Assembly (NCBI RefSeq): GCF_014648035.1
Contig: NZ_BMQI01000050.1
Coordinates: 1 to 36,637 of the forward strand
Length of the DNA: 36,637 bases
Direction: 5' to 3'
DNA from: Shewanella algicola
Lineage (GTDB): Bacteria; Pseudomonadota; Gammaproteobacteria; Enterobacterales; Shewanellaceae
Made by a program: the position numbers and the translations under genes. Positions within the stretch are counted from its first letter, which is position 1; each line of letters opens with the position of its first letter. The notes under the pieces are model-generated. The model had not been told where the DNA came from and searched no databases. It worked only from the letters and a program-made list of their open reading frames with translations. Below are positions 8,677-16,744 of this stretch, piece after piece.

Positions 8677-8961
8677 CTAATGCTGAGTTGGAATATTATT
8701 TCGTTTTAAACCACGGTTAACGTTAGTGCACATTTTGGCAAAACGGCTGATGTCACCGAGTGAAGGGGTAACCCCTTGAGCCATGGCCGCTTCCCAATAA
8801 TTGATTTCTACGTCGACTAAATCCAATAGTTTTTTAGGGCAACCGACACAAGTGTTGTTCGGCCCACAGCGAAAGATATCAGGCTGGTCAAGTGGAAAGC
8901 TGACTTTTACTTGAGAGATGAGTTGTTTCATCGCCGTCATTCTGTCTGGTTTACGCAACAT
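8677..8961 (-). CDS. Small four-cysteine protein of unknown function
   Basis: 94 residues, family not recognised. Four cysteines stand out: C32-x5-C38-x2-C41 (FRCGPNNTCVGCPKKLLDLV) and a fourth at C78 (RFAKMCTNVN), a spacing able to bind Fe-S or Zn. No signal peptide or membrane helix is visible, so it is probably cytoplasmic. The start at 8961 is supported by AAGGTG just upstream; ATGs at residues 8 and 11 are alternatives. It is convergent with putA across the terminator, so it is not in the putA operon. It has its own upstream region shared divergently with the MetJ-controlled transporter. Real gene likely; function unknown. Confidence 0.75.
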   Translation of the reverse strand: MLRKPDRMTAMKQLISQVKVSFPLDQPDIFRCGPNNTCVGCPKKLLDLVDVEINYWEAAMAQGVTPSLGDISRFAKMCTNVNRGLKRNNIPTQH

Positions 8962-9119
8962 AGCTTCACCTTATTTTTATCGATGAACTCTTGTCAGGTT
9001 AGCAAATCGACATTAGGTTAGTGTTAACTTAAATCAAGTTTGAGTGACATTAATGGGAGAAATTGATCAAATTTTGTAGAAGTTTGCCATCTTAATTATA
9101 AATGTCACCCTAGAAGCAA

Positions 9120-9143
9120 AGAAGTCTAGACGTCTAGATTGAC
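9120..9143 (+). promoter_or_regulatory. MetJ operator (tandem met boxes)
   Basis: Contiguous 8-base boxes: AGAAGTCT (9120-9127, 7 of 8 matches to AGACGTCT), AGACGTCT (9128-9135, 8 of 8), then a degenerate third AGATTGAC (9136-9143). Tandem 8-base met boxes are the binding pattern of MetJ with S-adenosylmethionine. The third box overlaps the -35 hexamer of the promoter below, the expected position for repression. Confidence 0.85.
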
Positions 9144-9167
9144 ATAGCTAATAAGTTCTCTTATTCT
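9139..9167 (+). promoter_or_regulatory. Sigma-70 promoter of the metT-like gene
   Basis: TTGACA (9139-9144), 17-base spacer, TATTCT (9162-9167). The -35 is a perfect consensus match and is covered by the MetJ boxes. Predicted start of transcription is near 9174, leaving a leader of about 130 bases in which I see no clear riboswitch. Confidence 0.75.
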
Positions 9168-9305
9168 TGGCGCAACTTGTTAAGATGTGACTGCAATATT
9201 TAGTTTGTGCCCCTGAGCCACTAGATAATACCGATGACCGAGATTGTGTCGTACTCGCTTTTTTCATCCGACAACCCCAAATCGTTAAGATAAAGAGAGA
9301 TTACT

Positions 9306-10649
9306 TTGACCATACCAATTCAATCACCCACGAGCGTCGCAAAAAATCCTGCTTCGTTTGTGGCGTTATTACCGTTATTTGTATTTTTAGGTTTATTTAT
9401 TGGCGCTGGCTTATATTTTCAAAGCCAAGGTGTTGATTATGCGTTTTATCAATTACCGAGCGTAATCGCCATTTTACCAGCTATTGTATTGGCCATATTG
9501 TTATCTAAGCAACACATCAACCAAGCAATTGAAACGTTTATTGAAGGCATTGGCCACAGCAATATCATTGCCATGTGTTTAATCTATTTGCTTGCGGGGG
9601 CTTTTGCTGCAGTCGCTAAAGCAACGGGTGGCGTCGATGCTACCGTCGCTTTAGGTTTATCGTTTATCCCGTCTAATTTATTATTGCCAGGCTTTTTTGT
9701 GATTGCCGCATTTATTGCCACGTCAATGGGGACCTCAATGGGCACCATTGCTGCGGTTGCACCAGTCGCGTTAGGTGTTGCAGATCAGGCTCAAATTGAT
9801 TACGCATTAATGGCGGGCGCGGTAATGTCAGGTGCATTATTTGGTGATAACTTATCGATTATTTCAGATACCACTATTGCGGCAACTCGTACGCAAGGTT
9901 GTGAAATGAAAGACAAGTTTCGTGAAAACCTGGTGTTTTCTATTCCTGCTTCAATCATCACCTTAGTGTTATTTGCTTTGTCTGGCCAGGGTCAGGCTGA
10001 TATTGCAGCGCAAGATATCGATATCTTAAAAGTTGTCCCTTATTTAACGATTTTAGTGCTTGCTGTTGCGGGGCTTAACGTATTTGTGGTGCTGTCTTTA
10101 GGCATTGTACTTGCCGGTGCTACAGGGGTATTTACCTCAGAATATACTGTTATCCAAATGGGTAATGATATTTACACTGGTTTTACTAACATGCAGGAAA
10201 TTTTTATTCTGTCGATGTTAGTGGGTGGTTTAGCCGCGTTAATGCAACAGCAAGGTGGGCTGACCTTTGTAAGCCGTATTATTGAAAAACTGATTGGTCG
10301 TTTTTCAAAAGCCAATGGTGAAGCATCAAGCCGCGCAGCTGAATTAGGTATGGCGACTATAGTTGCCGCAACCAATACTTGTGTTGCAAACAATACGGTA
10401 TCGATTGTGGTTACTGGTGATATAGCTAAAGAGTTAGCCCAAAAACACGGTGTTAGCCCTAAGCGTGCCGCCAGCATTTTGGATATTTTCGCCTGTATTA
10501 TCCAGGGGTTAATTCCACACGGCGCGCAAGCGTTACTGATTGCATCGGTATTTACCATTAGCCCATTAACAGCAATATCAAACGCGTGGTATTGCATGGT
10601 GTTAGCCGTTACTGCAGTGGCTATTGTGATTTTGCGTAAGCGAACTTAA
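9306..10649 (+). CDS. metT: NhaC-family carrier, predicted methionine transporter MetT
   Basis: 447-residue inner-membrane carrier of the NhaC/ion-transporter superfamily with about 11 hydrophobic helices. Conserved segments include IATSMGTSMGTIAAVAPVAL, SGALFGDNLSIISDTTIAAT and the C-terminal AATNTCVANNTVSIVV and IIQGLIPHGAQALLIASV. NhaC homologues were annotated as Na+/H+ antiporters, but members under MetJ or S-box control have been predicted by comparative genomics to import methionine (MetT). The MetJ operator and promoter directly upstream put this protein in that group. The start is a TTG at 9306 preceded by an AAGAGAGA purine stretch; no nearer in-frame ATG fits. Transport substrate is inferred from regulation, not from the protein. 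Confidence 0.88.
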   Translation: MTIPIQSPTSVAKNPASFVALLPLFVFLGLFIGAGLYFQSQGVDYAFYQLPSVIAILPAIVLAILLSKQHINQAIETFIEGIGHSNIIAMCLIYLLAGAFAAVAKATGGVDATVALGLSFIPSNLLLPGFFVIAAFIATSMGTSMGTIAAVAPVALGVADQAQIDYALMAGAVMSGALFGDNLSIISDTTIAATRTQGCEMKDKFRENLVFSIPASIITLVLFALSGQGQADIAAQDIDILKVVPYLTILVLAVAGLNVFVVLSLGIVLAGATGVFTSEYTVIQMGNDIYTGFTNMQEIFILSMLVGGLAALMQQQGGLTFVSRIIEKLIGRFSKANGEASSRAAELGMATIVAATNTCVANNTVSIVVTGDIAKELAQKHGVSPKRAASILDIFACIIQGLIPHGAQALLIASVFTISPLTAISNAWYCMVLAVTAVAIVILRKRT

Positions 10650-10684
10650 TAAGCCAACAAGCCTCATTTTATAATTGATACAAA

Positions 10685-10711
10685 GATGCCCAACCCTAAA
10701 CGGTGGGGCAT
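10685..10711 (+). terminator. Weak terminator-like hairpin after metT
   Basis: ATGCCC-A-ACC pairs with GGT-G-GGGCAT across a 7-base loop with one internal mismatch, followed by a T-rich but interrupted tail (GTTGTTATTTGC). Confidence 0.45.
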
Positions 10712-10765
10712 GTTGTTATTTGCTTTAAATTTAGTCGTTAACAGGTTAATATTTGCCTCCTTTTT

Positions 10766-11482
10766 TTGCATAAGCATGATCAATATCAAGTGATATCTAG
10801 AATTCGAAATTACGATTTGCACCTAGTGATCGTGTTGATGTCTTTAGCCACCGCAGTGATTTGCTCATTTGGTGTAGGCAGTGCATTGCTGGCTGAAGCC
10901 GGCGGGATCAGCGTTGATATGCTGATGATCCGTCCTGACACTTTGGGCGATTACATGAACTCACCGCTGGCGGTCGTGTTTAATTTGTCGTTGTTGGCTG
11001 GTGGCTCTTGCTTGTTGCTATCGATGGTCGCAGTATTTCATACCTATCAAGACGGACTCAGCCGATACCTGGCGATGATGGGCGGCATTGTCGGTGCGAG
11101 CATTATTTTGATGGGCGTGTTTCCGATTAACTTTTTAGATATTCACCGTAAAGTGTCTACCTTGTATTTATTCAGTTCAATTGTACTGCATTGTGTCTGT
11201 GTTTTAGATTACTTTAAACCCGGCAGTACTATGAATAAGCGTATGCTGGCGTTCACTATTATGGCGTTGATAAGTGGAGGTTTGTTATTGCAATTGTTAG
11301 ACTGGAATTTACTCGACTTTCCTGAATGTTCAACTTACATGCCGCAGTATTGTGGTGTGTCTTTAGCTATGTGGTCGTTAACACAAGCCAATATTTTATG
11401 GTGCGTTTGTTTGAGTTTTCACATGATGAAAGCCATTAAAACTCAACAAAAAGTGGTTTATAAGTGGCTCGAAAACTATTAG
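10766..11482 (+). CDS. DUF998-like integral membrane protein
   Basis: About 238 residues with six predicted membrane helices (for example LVIVLMSLATAVICSFGVGS, VVFNLSLLAGGSCLLLSMVA, GGIVGASIILMGVFPIN, LYLFSSIVLHCVCVL). The MGVFPIN...HRKVSTLYLFS segment resembles the MGLFP...H pattern of DUF998 proteins, whose function is unknown. The start is uncertain: TTG at 10766 and GTG at 10790 are both in frame, and neither has a good SD. Only 28 bases precede the pseudouridine synthase gene, so the two may be cotranscribed. Gene likely real; family assignment moderate. Confidence 0.7.
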   Translation: MHKHDQYQVISRIRNYDLHLVIVLMSLATAVICSFGVGSALLAEAGGISVDMLMIRPDTLGDYMNSPLAVVFNLSLLAGGSCLLLSMVAVFHTYQDGLSRYLAMMGGIVGASIILMGVFPINFLDIHRKVSTLYLFSSIVLHCVCVLDYFKPGSTMNKRMLAFTIMALISGGLLLQLLDWNLLDFPECSTYMPQYCGVSLAMWSLTQANILWCVCLSFHMMKAIKTQQKVVYKWLENY

Positions 11483-11510
11483 TTTTTTAATTTAAGGGTA
11501 GCTCTAGACC

Positions 11511-12212
11511 ATGCCTTTGGTTCGCATTAGTCATTATTTGGCCTTATGTGGTGTTGCGTCACGCCGCCAGGCTTCACGGTTAATTGAGCGTGGATACGTC
11601 ACCATAAACCAGCAACGGGCGAACCATAACGATCGCGTCGATAGCTCAACGTCACTTAATATCTGTGTTGATGGCCAACCTGTTTTACCTCCACAAGAAA
11701 AGCAATATTGGCTGTACCATAAGCCCGTCGGTATTGATTGCCGTTTATTGATTAACGACCCCAACAGCTTACTTCATTTACTTCCTACAAGCCCAAGGCT
11801 GTATCCCGCAGGGCGTTTAGATAAAGACTCGCGTGGTTTATTACTTTTAACCAATGATGGTGAGCTCACTCAAACCTTAATGCATCCAGAGTTTCATCAC
11901 AGCAAAACCTATGTCGTCCAGGTCGATAAACCGATCACGGCTGAGTTTTTAAATGATATGGCACAAGGAGTGAATTATGCCAAGGTGCAAACAAGGCCAT
12001 GCTCCATAGCATTAGTTAACTCAACAACCTTTGAAATTGTGCTCACTCAAGGGTTAAATCGTCAAATAAGGCGCATGTGTCAGGCGTTGGGTTTTAAGGT
12101 GATTGATTTACTGAGAACAAAACTCATGGAGGTGTGTTTAGATGATTTGCCAGAAAAAACAATGCGGCCAGTATCGGCCGCAGAGTTATTGAGCTTACAG
12201 CAGCTCAGTTAA
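11511..12212 (+). CDS. rluF: RsuA/RluF-family pseudouridine synthase with S4 domain
   Basis: N-terminal S4 RNA-binding domain (residues about 3-60, VRISHYLALCGVASRRQASR) and a pseudouridine synthase domain with catalytic Asp in AGRLDKDSRGLLLLTNDGEL. The C-terminal GLNRQIRRMCQALGFKV and LRTKLMEVCLDDLP closely follow the pattern of E. coli RluF, which modifies U2604 of 23S rRNA and also tRNA-Tyr; RsuA and RluE differ in this stretch. At 233 residues it is shorter than E. coli RluF (290), lacking its C-terminal extension. Family is sure; exact target site is inferred. Confidence 0.85.
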   Translation: MPLVRISHYLALCGVASRRQASRLIERGYVTINQQRANHNDRVDSSTSLNICVDGQPVLPPQEKQYWLYHKPVGIDCRLLINDPNSLLHLLPTSPRLYPAGRLDKDSRGLLLLTNDGELTQTLMHPEFHHSKTYVVQVDKPITAEFLNDMAQGVNYAKVQTRPCSIALVNSTTFEIVLTQGLNRQIRRMCQALGFKVIDLLRTKLMEVCLDDLPEKTMRPVSAAELLSLQQLS

Positions 12213-12233
12213 GGTTACTGAGTTAAGCTGGGG

Positions 12234-14390
12234 CTATTTAGCGATATCCATTTCAGCTAATAGGTTGTCAGCATTGTCTAAATACTTCATTACCCATAGC
12301 ATGTAGCGGCTATCAACTTGAATTGAACGATTGCTTTGAGCATCGTAGCCCCAATCGCCAATAATGCTTTCGTATACGCCATCAAACAATAAACCAACGA
12401 GTTCAGCACGGCCATTTAATGTTGGCGAACCTGAGTTACCGCCGGTGGTATCAAGGGTCGATAAAAAGTTAACCGGCACAGAATCAATTGCCTTAACGTA
12501 GTAATCGCCGTATTGCTTTTGCTTAATCAGCTCAAGCTGCTTAGCTGGTGCATCAAATGGGTCTGCACCAGTATCTTTAGCTAATAAACCTTCTAAGCGA
12601 GTAAAGGGTACCGCCTGTAATCCATCTTGTGGCGAGTAACCTTTAACGTTGCCCACAGTCACTCGTAAGCTTGAATTTGCATCAGCGTAAACTGGCTTAC
12701 CTAGCTCACGGTTATAAGCAATGATGGCATCCATGTATTGTGGACGCACTTTCATTAAGTCACCGCTTAACTGCTTTTCGGCTTTTTCGAGTGCCATGTC
12801 TGCATCATAGGTTTGTACTGCAAATTGAATAAAGGGATCGTTAGACGCTTTAAAGTCGGCAACTGATTTATTCATCCAAGCTAAACGAGTGTCTTTGTCG
12901 TCAAGCTTAGTTTTGGCGTACATCTTGTCGAGGGTTTTTACTAAGGCTTTAGGGTCAAACTTATCGGTAATACCAAATGCTTTATCTAAAGATGCAATGC
13001 GCTGCTCTGAAGGTAACGCTGCATAGCGAGTCAATAAATCTGCTAATAACGCTTTATCAACACTGGCAGCATAGCGGCGATCAATTCGCTCCATACTTGA
13101 AGTAAAGTTAGTCATGTCGCGGTCTTGATAACCAGGCTCACGCGCCATATCGGCTAAGGTTTTCTCATTGGCTAAACGGTATAAACTGCGTGCCGTGGTC
13201 ACCATAGTGGTGTAACCAATATAACCCAGTAAAATGTCACGTTCCTGGTTTTGTTGGCTTTTTGCCACTAGCTTTTCTAAATTTGCTAGAGTGTCACCAT
13301 AGTGTTGCTGGCGCTTGTCATCTTTGCTAATCCAGCTTGCAAGGTCACTTTCTACTTTTTGACGATCGGCTAGCATGGTTGATTTGCCATAAAACTCAAT
13401 CATCGAAGTGAAGTTTTTAGCATAGTTAGCTAAGCCAGCAATTAAGCTTTCGTACTTGATACGCTCGTCGCTGCCTTCAGGTGCTGTGTCTTTAATGATA
13501 TCAATCATTGTCTCTTGCAGTTCTTTTGCATGAGGATATGACCAATTAAATTGATTGTTCACTTCATCTGCGGTGCGATAACGGTTAGTGCGACCTGGGT
13601 AACCTGCTACCATCACAAAATCGCCATCACTCACGCCTTTGGCTGATACTTTTAAAAAGCTTTTTGGCTCGTAAGGAACGTTGTCTTTACTAAAGTCTGC
13701 TGGCTTACCATCTTTTGATACATAAGCACGGTAAAACGAAAAATCACCGGTATGGCGTGGCCACATCCAGTTGTCGATATCGCCGCCGTATTTACCCACG
13801 CTGGCTGCTGGGTTATAAGCTAAACGCACATCGCGAATTTCAAGTTGCTTTACCAAGTAATATTCTAAACCGCCGTGAAAGCTATATACCTGGCAGCGGT
13901 AACCATCTTCTTTTTCACACTCAGCGACTAAGTTTTTTTCTCGTAGCTCGATACCTTTGTAAAAGTCATTGCCGACTTTATCCATTTGGCCAGCAGTCAC
14001 TTTATCTGTCACGTTGGTGACGTCTTCGGTAACAAAAATACGTGATCCTGGTGTAGCGGGTAATTCTTCTGCGTATGTTTTGGCTAAAAAGCCGTCTTTA
14101 AGCAGGTTCTTTTCTGGGGTTGAGTTGTACTGAATAGAGCCATAAGCACAGTGATGGTTGGTGACAACCAAGCCTTTAGGTGACACAAATGATGCTGTAC
14201 AACCGCCTAGACTGATCACGGCATTCATTGGGAACTCTGTTAATTTTGAAATAGAGTCCGCGCTTATTTCTAACCCTTTTGCTTTAAGTTCGTCAGCCAT
14301 TGCAGGTAATTGATGTGGTTGCCACATCCCTTCATCAGCCGATGCGCCAAAACTGGCTGCGATGGCGGCAGTTAATAACCATTTTTTCAT
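12234..14390 (-). CDS. S46 family dipeptidyl peptidase (DPP7-like), periplasmic
   Basis: 718-residue exported serine peptidase that removes dipeptides from peptide N-termini. The start at 14390 gives a signal peptide MKKWLLTAAIAASFGASA; an upstream in-frame start at 14471 would add 27 unlikely residues. The chymotrypsin-like triad is visible: His80 in VVTNHHCAYG, Asp in GGDIDNWMWPRHTGDF, Ser653 in TTGGNSGSPTLNGR. Eighteen residues after the Ser, at the position that sets P1 specificity in this family (Arg673 in Porphyromonas DPP11, Gly in DPP7), there is a Gly (FDG, residue 671). This favours DPP7-like cleavage after hydrophobic residues over DPP11-like cleavage after Asp/Glu. It faces the rluF-like gene tail to tail. 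Confidence 0.93.
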   Translation of the reverse strand: MKKWLLTAAIAASFGASADEGMWQPHQLPAMADELKAKGLEISADSISKLTEFPMNAVISLGGCTASFVSPKGLVVTNHHCAYGSIQYNSTPEKNLLKDGFLAKTYAEELPATPGSRIFVTEDVTNVTDKVTAGQMDKVGNDFYKGIELREKNLVAECEKEDGYRCQVYSFHGGLEYYLVKQLEIRDVRLAYNPAASVGKYGGDIDNWMWPRHTGDFSFYRAYVSKDGKPADFSKDNVPYEPKSFLKVSAKGVSDGDFVMVAGYPGRTNRYRTADEVNNQFNWSYPHAKELQETMIDIIKDTAPEGSDERIKYESLIAGLANYAKNFTSMIEFYGKSTMLADRQKVESDLASWISKDDKRQQHYGDTLANLEKLVAKSQQNQERDILLGYIGYTTMVTTARSLYRLANEKTLADMAREPGYQDRDMTNFTSSMERIDRRYAASVDKALLADLLTRYAALPSEQRIASLDKAFGITDKFDPKALVKTLDKMYAKTKLDDKDTRLAWMNKSVADFKASNDPFIQFAVQTYDADMALEKAEKQLSGDLMKVRPQYMDAIIAYNRELGKPVYADANSSLRVTVGNVKGYSPQDGLQAVPFTRLEGLLAKDTGADPFDAPAKQLELIKQKQYGDYYVKAIDSVPVNFLSTLDTTGGNSGSPTLNGRAELVGLLFDGVYESIIGDWGYDAQSNRSIQVDSRYMLWVMKYLDNADNLLAEMDIAK

Positions 14391-14433
14391 TATAATTAGT
14401 CCATTTAGATAATATTGGTTGCCCAGAAAACAA

Positions 14434-14456
14434 AAAGTCAGGCTAGGCCTGACTTT
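14434..14456 (-). terminator. Terminator of the tyrP-like gene
   Basis: AAAGTCAGGC / GCCTGACTTT with a 3-base loop; read on the minus strand it ends in a T-tract. It lies between the tyrP-like stop codon and the S46 start, so the two minus-strand genes are probably separate transcripts. Confidence 0.75.
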
Positions 14457-14521
14457 AACAAAAGTTATCACTTCATGGTAGCGCCTGAAAAACTCGCTTA
14501 CAAATCATTAACAGGCCAGAA

Positions 14522-15724
14522 TTAACCCAGTGCGACCATGAGTTGAGCAAACACAATAAGGGCTCCTGATAATCCGGCAATGGCAAGCGCGAATGTACCA
14601 CCAGAGACTTGGTAACCCCCTAACTGTTGGGCGCGTTGTTTTAATGCCATGGCGATCGGTAAAAAGATGATCATCACTACGAGTGGAATGGCGGCAAACC
14701 CCAACACTTTAAAAAAACCATCAGGATAATAAAGCGCACACAGCAGAGGCGGTACAAAAGTGATTAACCAAGTTTTAGCCCGTCCGGCAACATCATCTTT
14801 GGCACGGGTTAATTCTGCGACGTAATCAAAGAGGCTCATGGTGACCCCTAAAAATGAGGTGATTAATGCAAGGTTAGCGAAGATATCGATGGCCTGGCTA
14901 ATAATGCTAGATTGGGCAAGGCCTTGTAATGCCGCCACCAATTTAGGCAATGAACCACCAAAGCTATGTACGGCTTCACCGCCTAATGAACCTAGAGTTA
15001 CTAGTAACCATAAAATGTAACAAACTAAAGGGATGGTTGAGCCAATCAGAAGTACTTTTCTTAATGACACAGCATCGCCATCAAGGTAGCGCACAATGGT
15101 TGCAATACACACGTGAAAACCAAATGAGGTAAATACTACTGGAATAGCCGCTAACCAAAGTTGTTGCAGGGCATCGCCCGAGGCAACCGTTGTTGAATAA
15201 TTATTTAATGCTGTCATTAAGCTAACATCGGGTAATAAAAAGCTGACGACCACAACTAATAACAGCACCATGGCACTAAACAAAATACGCGATATCTTAT
15301 CAATCCACTTAACGCCGATAGCAATCAAACCACCAAAAAATACCGTAAATAAAATCACGGCAACCTGGTTGCTCATGTTAATGCCTATTGGTTGCAGGCG
15401 GGTTTCAAGCAACGATGAACCGCCCATCAAATAGACCATGGTTAAGGCAAATAATAAGCTCAAAAAGGAACCGCCTTGAATAACTTGGCCAACTTTACCT
15501 AATGTTTTTCCGGTGATGGCATGGACGTTATCGCCCACACCGCAGCGCAGGTTAATTTCTAGCATAAGAAGTGAGGTGTAGGCTGAAATAGCCCAAATGA
15601 CCACTAATAAGATTAATGCGGGGATCATACCTAATGCGGCAGTGGCTAAAGGTAAGGCGAGCATACCGCCGCCAATCGCGGTTCCCGCGACAATCGAAAT
15701 AGAACCTAAGGTTTTCAAATTCAC
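14522..15724 (-). CDS. tyrP: Aromatic amino-acid permease of the HAAAP family (TyrP-like)
   Basis: 400-residue proton-coupled inner-membrane permease with about 11 helices. The N-terminus TLGSISIVAGTAIGGGMLAL matches the family signature (E. coli TyrP: TLGSVFIVAGTTIGAGML), and SFGFHVCIATIVRYLDGD is the conserved central loop. TyrP, Mtr and TnaB share this fold, so tyrosine specificity is likely but not certain. The start chosen is the GTG at 15724: it lies 8 bases from AGGA and aligns with the TyrP N-terminus, whereas the TTG at 15730 sits only 2 bases from that SD. No convincing TyrR box was found upstream. Confidence 0.88.
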   Translation of the reverse strand: MNLKTLGSISIVAGTAIGGGMLALPLATAALGMIPALILLVVIWAISAYTSLLMLEINLRCGVGDNVHAITGKTLGKVGQVIQGGSFLSLLFALTMVYLMGGSSLLETRLQPIGINMSNQVAVILFTVFFGGLIAIGVKWIDKISRILFSAMVLLLVVVVSFLLPDVSLMTALNNYSTTVASGDALQQLWLAAIPVVFTSFGFHVCIATIVRYLDGDAVSLRKVLLIGSTIPLVCYILWLLVTLGSLGGEAVHSFGGSLPKLVAALQGLAQSSIISQAIDIFANLALITSFLGVTMSLFDYVAELTRAKDDVAGRAKTWLITFVPPLLCALYYPDGFFKVLGFAAIPLVVMIIFLPIAMALKQRAQQLGGYQVSGGTFALAIAGLSGALIVFAQLMVALG

Positions 15725-15952
15725 AGCCAATGTCCTGTTTAATTATTATTTTATTTGTGTCGGACATTAGCAGAAGGGTGACAGAGCAGGCAAGGTTCTT
15801 CGGCAGTAAAAGGCTATCAGGGCTGTTTATAAACAATTACGCAACATCGAACCAAACTGTTTTACACGCCATTTTTGCAATAGCGCAGCAGTACGGTGTT
15901 ACTGTTGGATCGCGATGGTTTTAAGCCAAACTTCCAATGTAAAAACAGGTGA

Positions 15953-15980
15953 TTGAATAAAATGCCTAAGCCGTTATAAT
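15953..15980 (+). promoter_or_regulatory. Promoter of the riboswitch-mneA transcript
   Basis: TTGAAT (15953-15958), 16-base spacer, perfect TATAAT (15975-15980). Transcription would start near 15987, just before the conserved riboswitch core. Confidence 0.7.
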
Positions 15981-15986
15981 GCGCCT

Positions 15987-16182
15987 AGTTTTAGGGGAGT
16001 AGCTAATCTTGTATTGCGCCAGGTAGCATGCAAGGTGTCTGTATCAACATATTTGGCCTCATGCCATGGTGCAGACAGTAACACGCTGTTAATCGGTGAT
16101 GTTTACCCAGCGAGACCTAAGCACAATCACTGCATCAAGGGGTATGCGGCGGCTTGTGCTTAGTTGTCATTTACCCCTGGGA
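15987..16182 (+). promoter_or_regulatory. yybP-ykoY manganese riboswitch
   Basis: The conserved 5' core TTAGGGGAGTAGCT (15991-16004) and the matching 3' core GCGAGACCTAAG (16110-16121) are the two strands of the metal-binding junction of the yybP-ykoY class, which senses Mn2+. P1 pairs TTAGG (15991-15995) with CCTAA (16116-16120). The expression platform shows a clear alternative: CTAAGCACAA (16117-16126) is perfectly complementary to TTGTGCTTAG (16154-16163) and would break P1. A second pair, AGGGGTA (from 16138) with TACCCCT (16172-16178), ends right beside the SD GGGA (16179-16182). No terminator T-tract is present, so control is probably of translation. The downstream UPF0016 Mn exporter is a classic partner. 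Confidence 0.93.
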
Positions 16183-16189
16183 TTTCATA

Positions 16190-16744
16190 TTGGACGCATT
16201 ACTCACTTCAACCTTTTCTGTTGCAATTGCCGAAATCGGCGATAAAACACAATTACTCACATTGTTATTAGCTATCCGTTTTAGCAATAAATCCGCCATT
16301 ATTAGTGCTATTTTACTGGCCACCTTAATTAATCATTTTATTGCTGCGTATATGGGGCAATGGGCTATCGGCTGGTTAGATCCTCAATGGTCACGTTATA
16401 TTGTGGCTGTTAGCTTTTTTGCCATTGCATTGTGGGTGTTAATTCCAGATAAAATCGACGATGATGATCATCGCTTTTATAAACTCGGGGCTTTTGGCGC
16501 GACGTTTATTTTGTTCTTTATTGCTGAAATAGGTGATAAAACGCAAATCGCCACTGTGGTGCTCGCAGCAAAGTATCAATCGCTTACCTGGGTGGTTATT
16601 GGCACTACGTTAGGCATGCTCATTGCCAATGTACCTGTGATATTAGCGGGGCACTTTAGTGCGAACAAGTTACCTATGGCATTTATTCACCGAGGTTGTG
16701 CGCTGATTTTTGCACTGCTTGGGGTCGCCACGCTCATGTGGTAA
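16190..16744 (+). CDS. mneA: UPF0016/GDT1-family Mn2+ exporter (MneA-like)
   Basis: 184-residue inner-membrane protein with the family's duplicated signature: AEIGDKTQLLTLLLAIRF near residue 14 and AEIGDKTQIATVVLAAKYQ near residue 115, on about six helices. Relatives include Vibrio cholerae MneA, an Mn2+ exporter, and eukaryotic TMEM165/Gdt1. The start is the TTG at 16190, seven bases after SD GGGA; the longer frame from TTG 16154 would start inside the riboswitch and is rejected. Control by the manganese riboswitch matches the role: export is switched on when Mn2+ is high. The stop codon overlaps the first base of the MITE-like repeat. Confidence 0.93.
   Translation: MDALLTSTFSVAIAEIGDKTQLLTLLLAIRFSNKSAIISAILLATLINHFIAAYMGQWAIGWLDPQWSRYIVAVSFFAIALWVLIPDKIDDDDHRFYKLGAFGATFILFFIAEIGDKTQIATVVLAAKYQSLTWVVIGTTLGMLIANVPVILAGHFSANKLPMAFIHRGCALIFALLGVATLMW

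Noticed and set aside
15731..15950. TyrR boxes (TGTAAA-N6-TTTACA) before the tyrP-like gene
   Set aside because: Only isolated half-sites (TGTAAA near 15938 and TTTACA near 15862) without a matching partner at the right spacing.
16154..16189. Upstream extension of the Mn exporter to TTG 16154
   Set aside because: These codons lie inside the riboswitch expression platform, and the family N-terminus (xALLTSTFSVAIAEIGDKTQ) begins at TTG 16190 with an SD.
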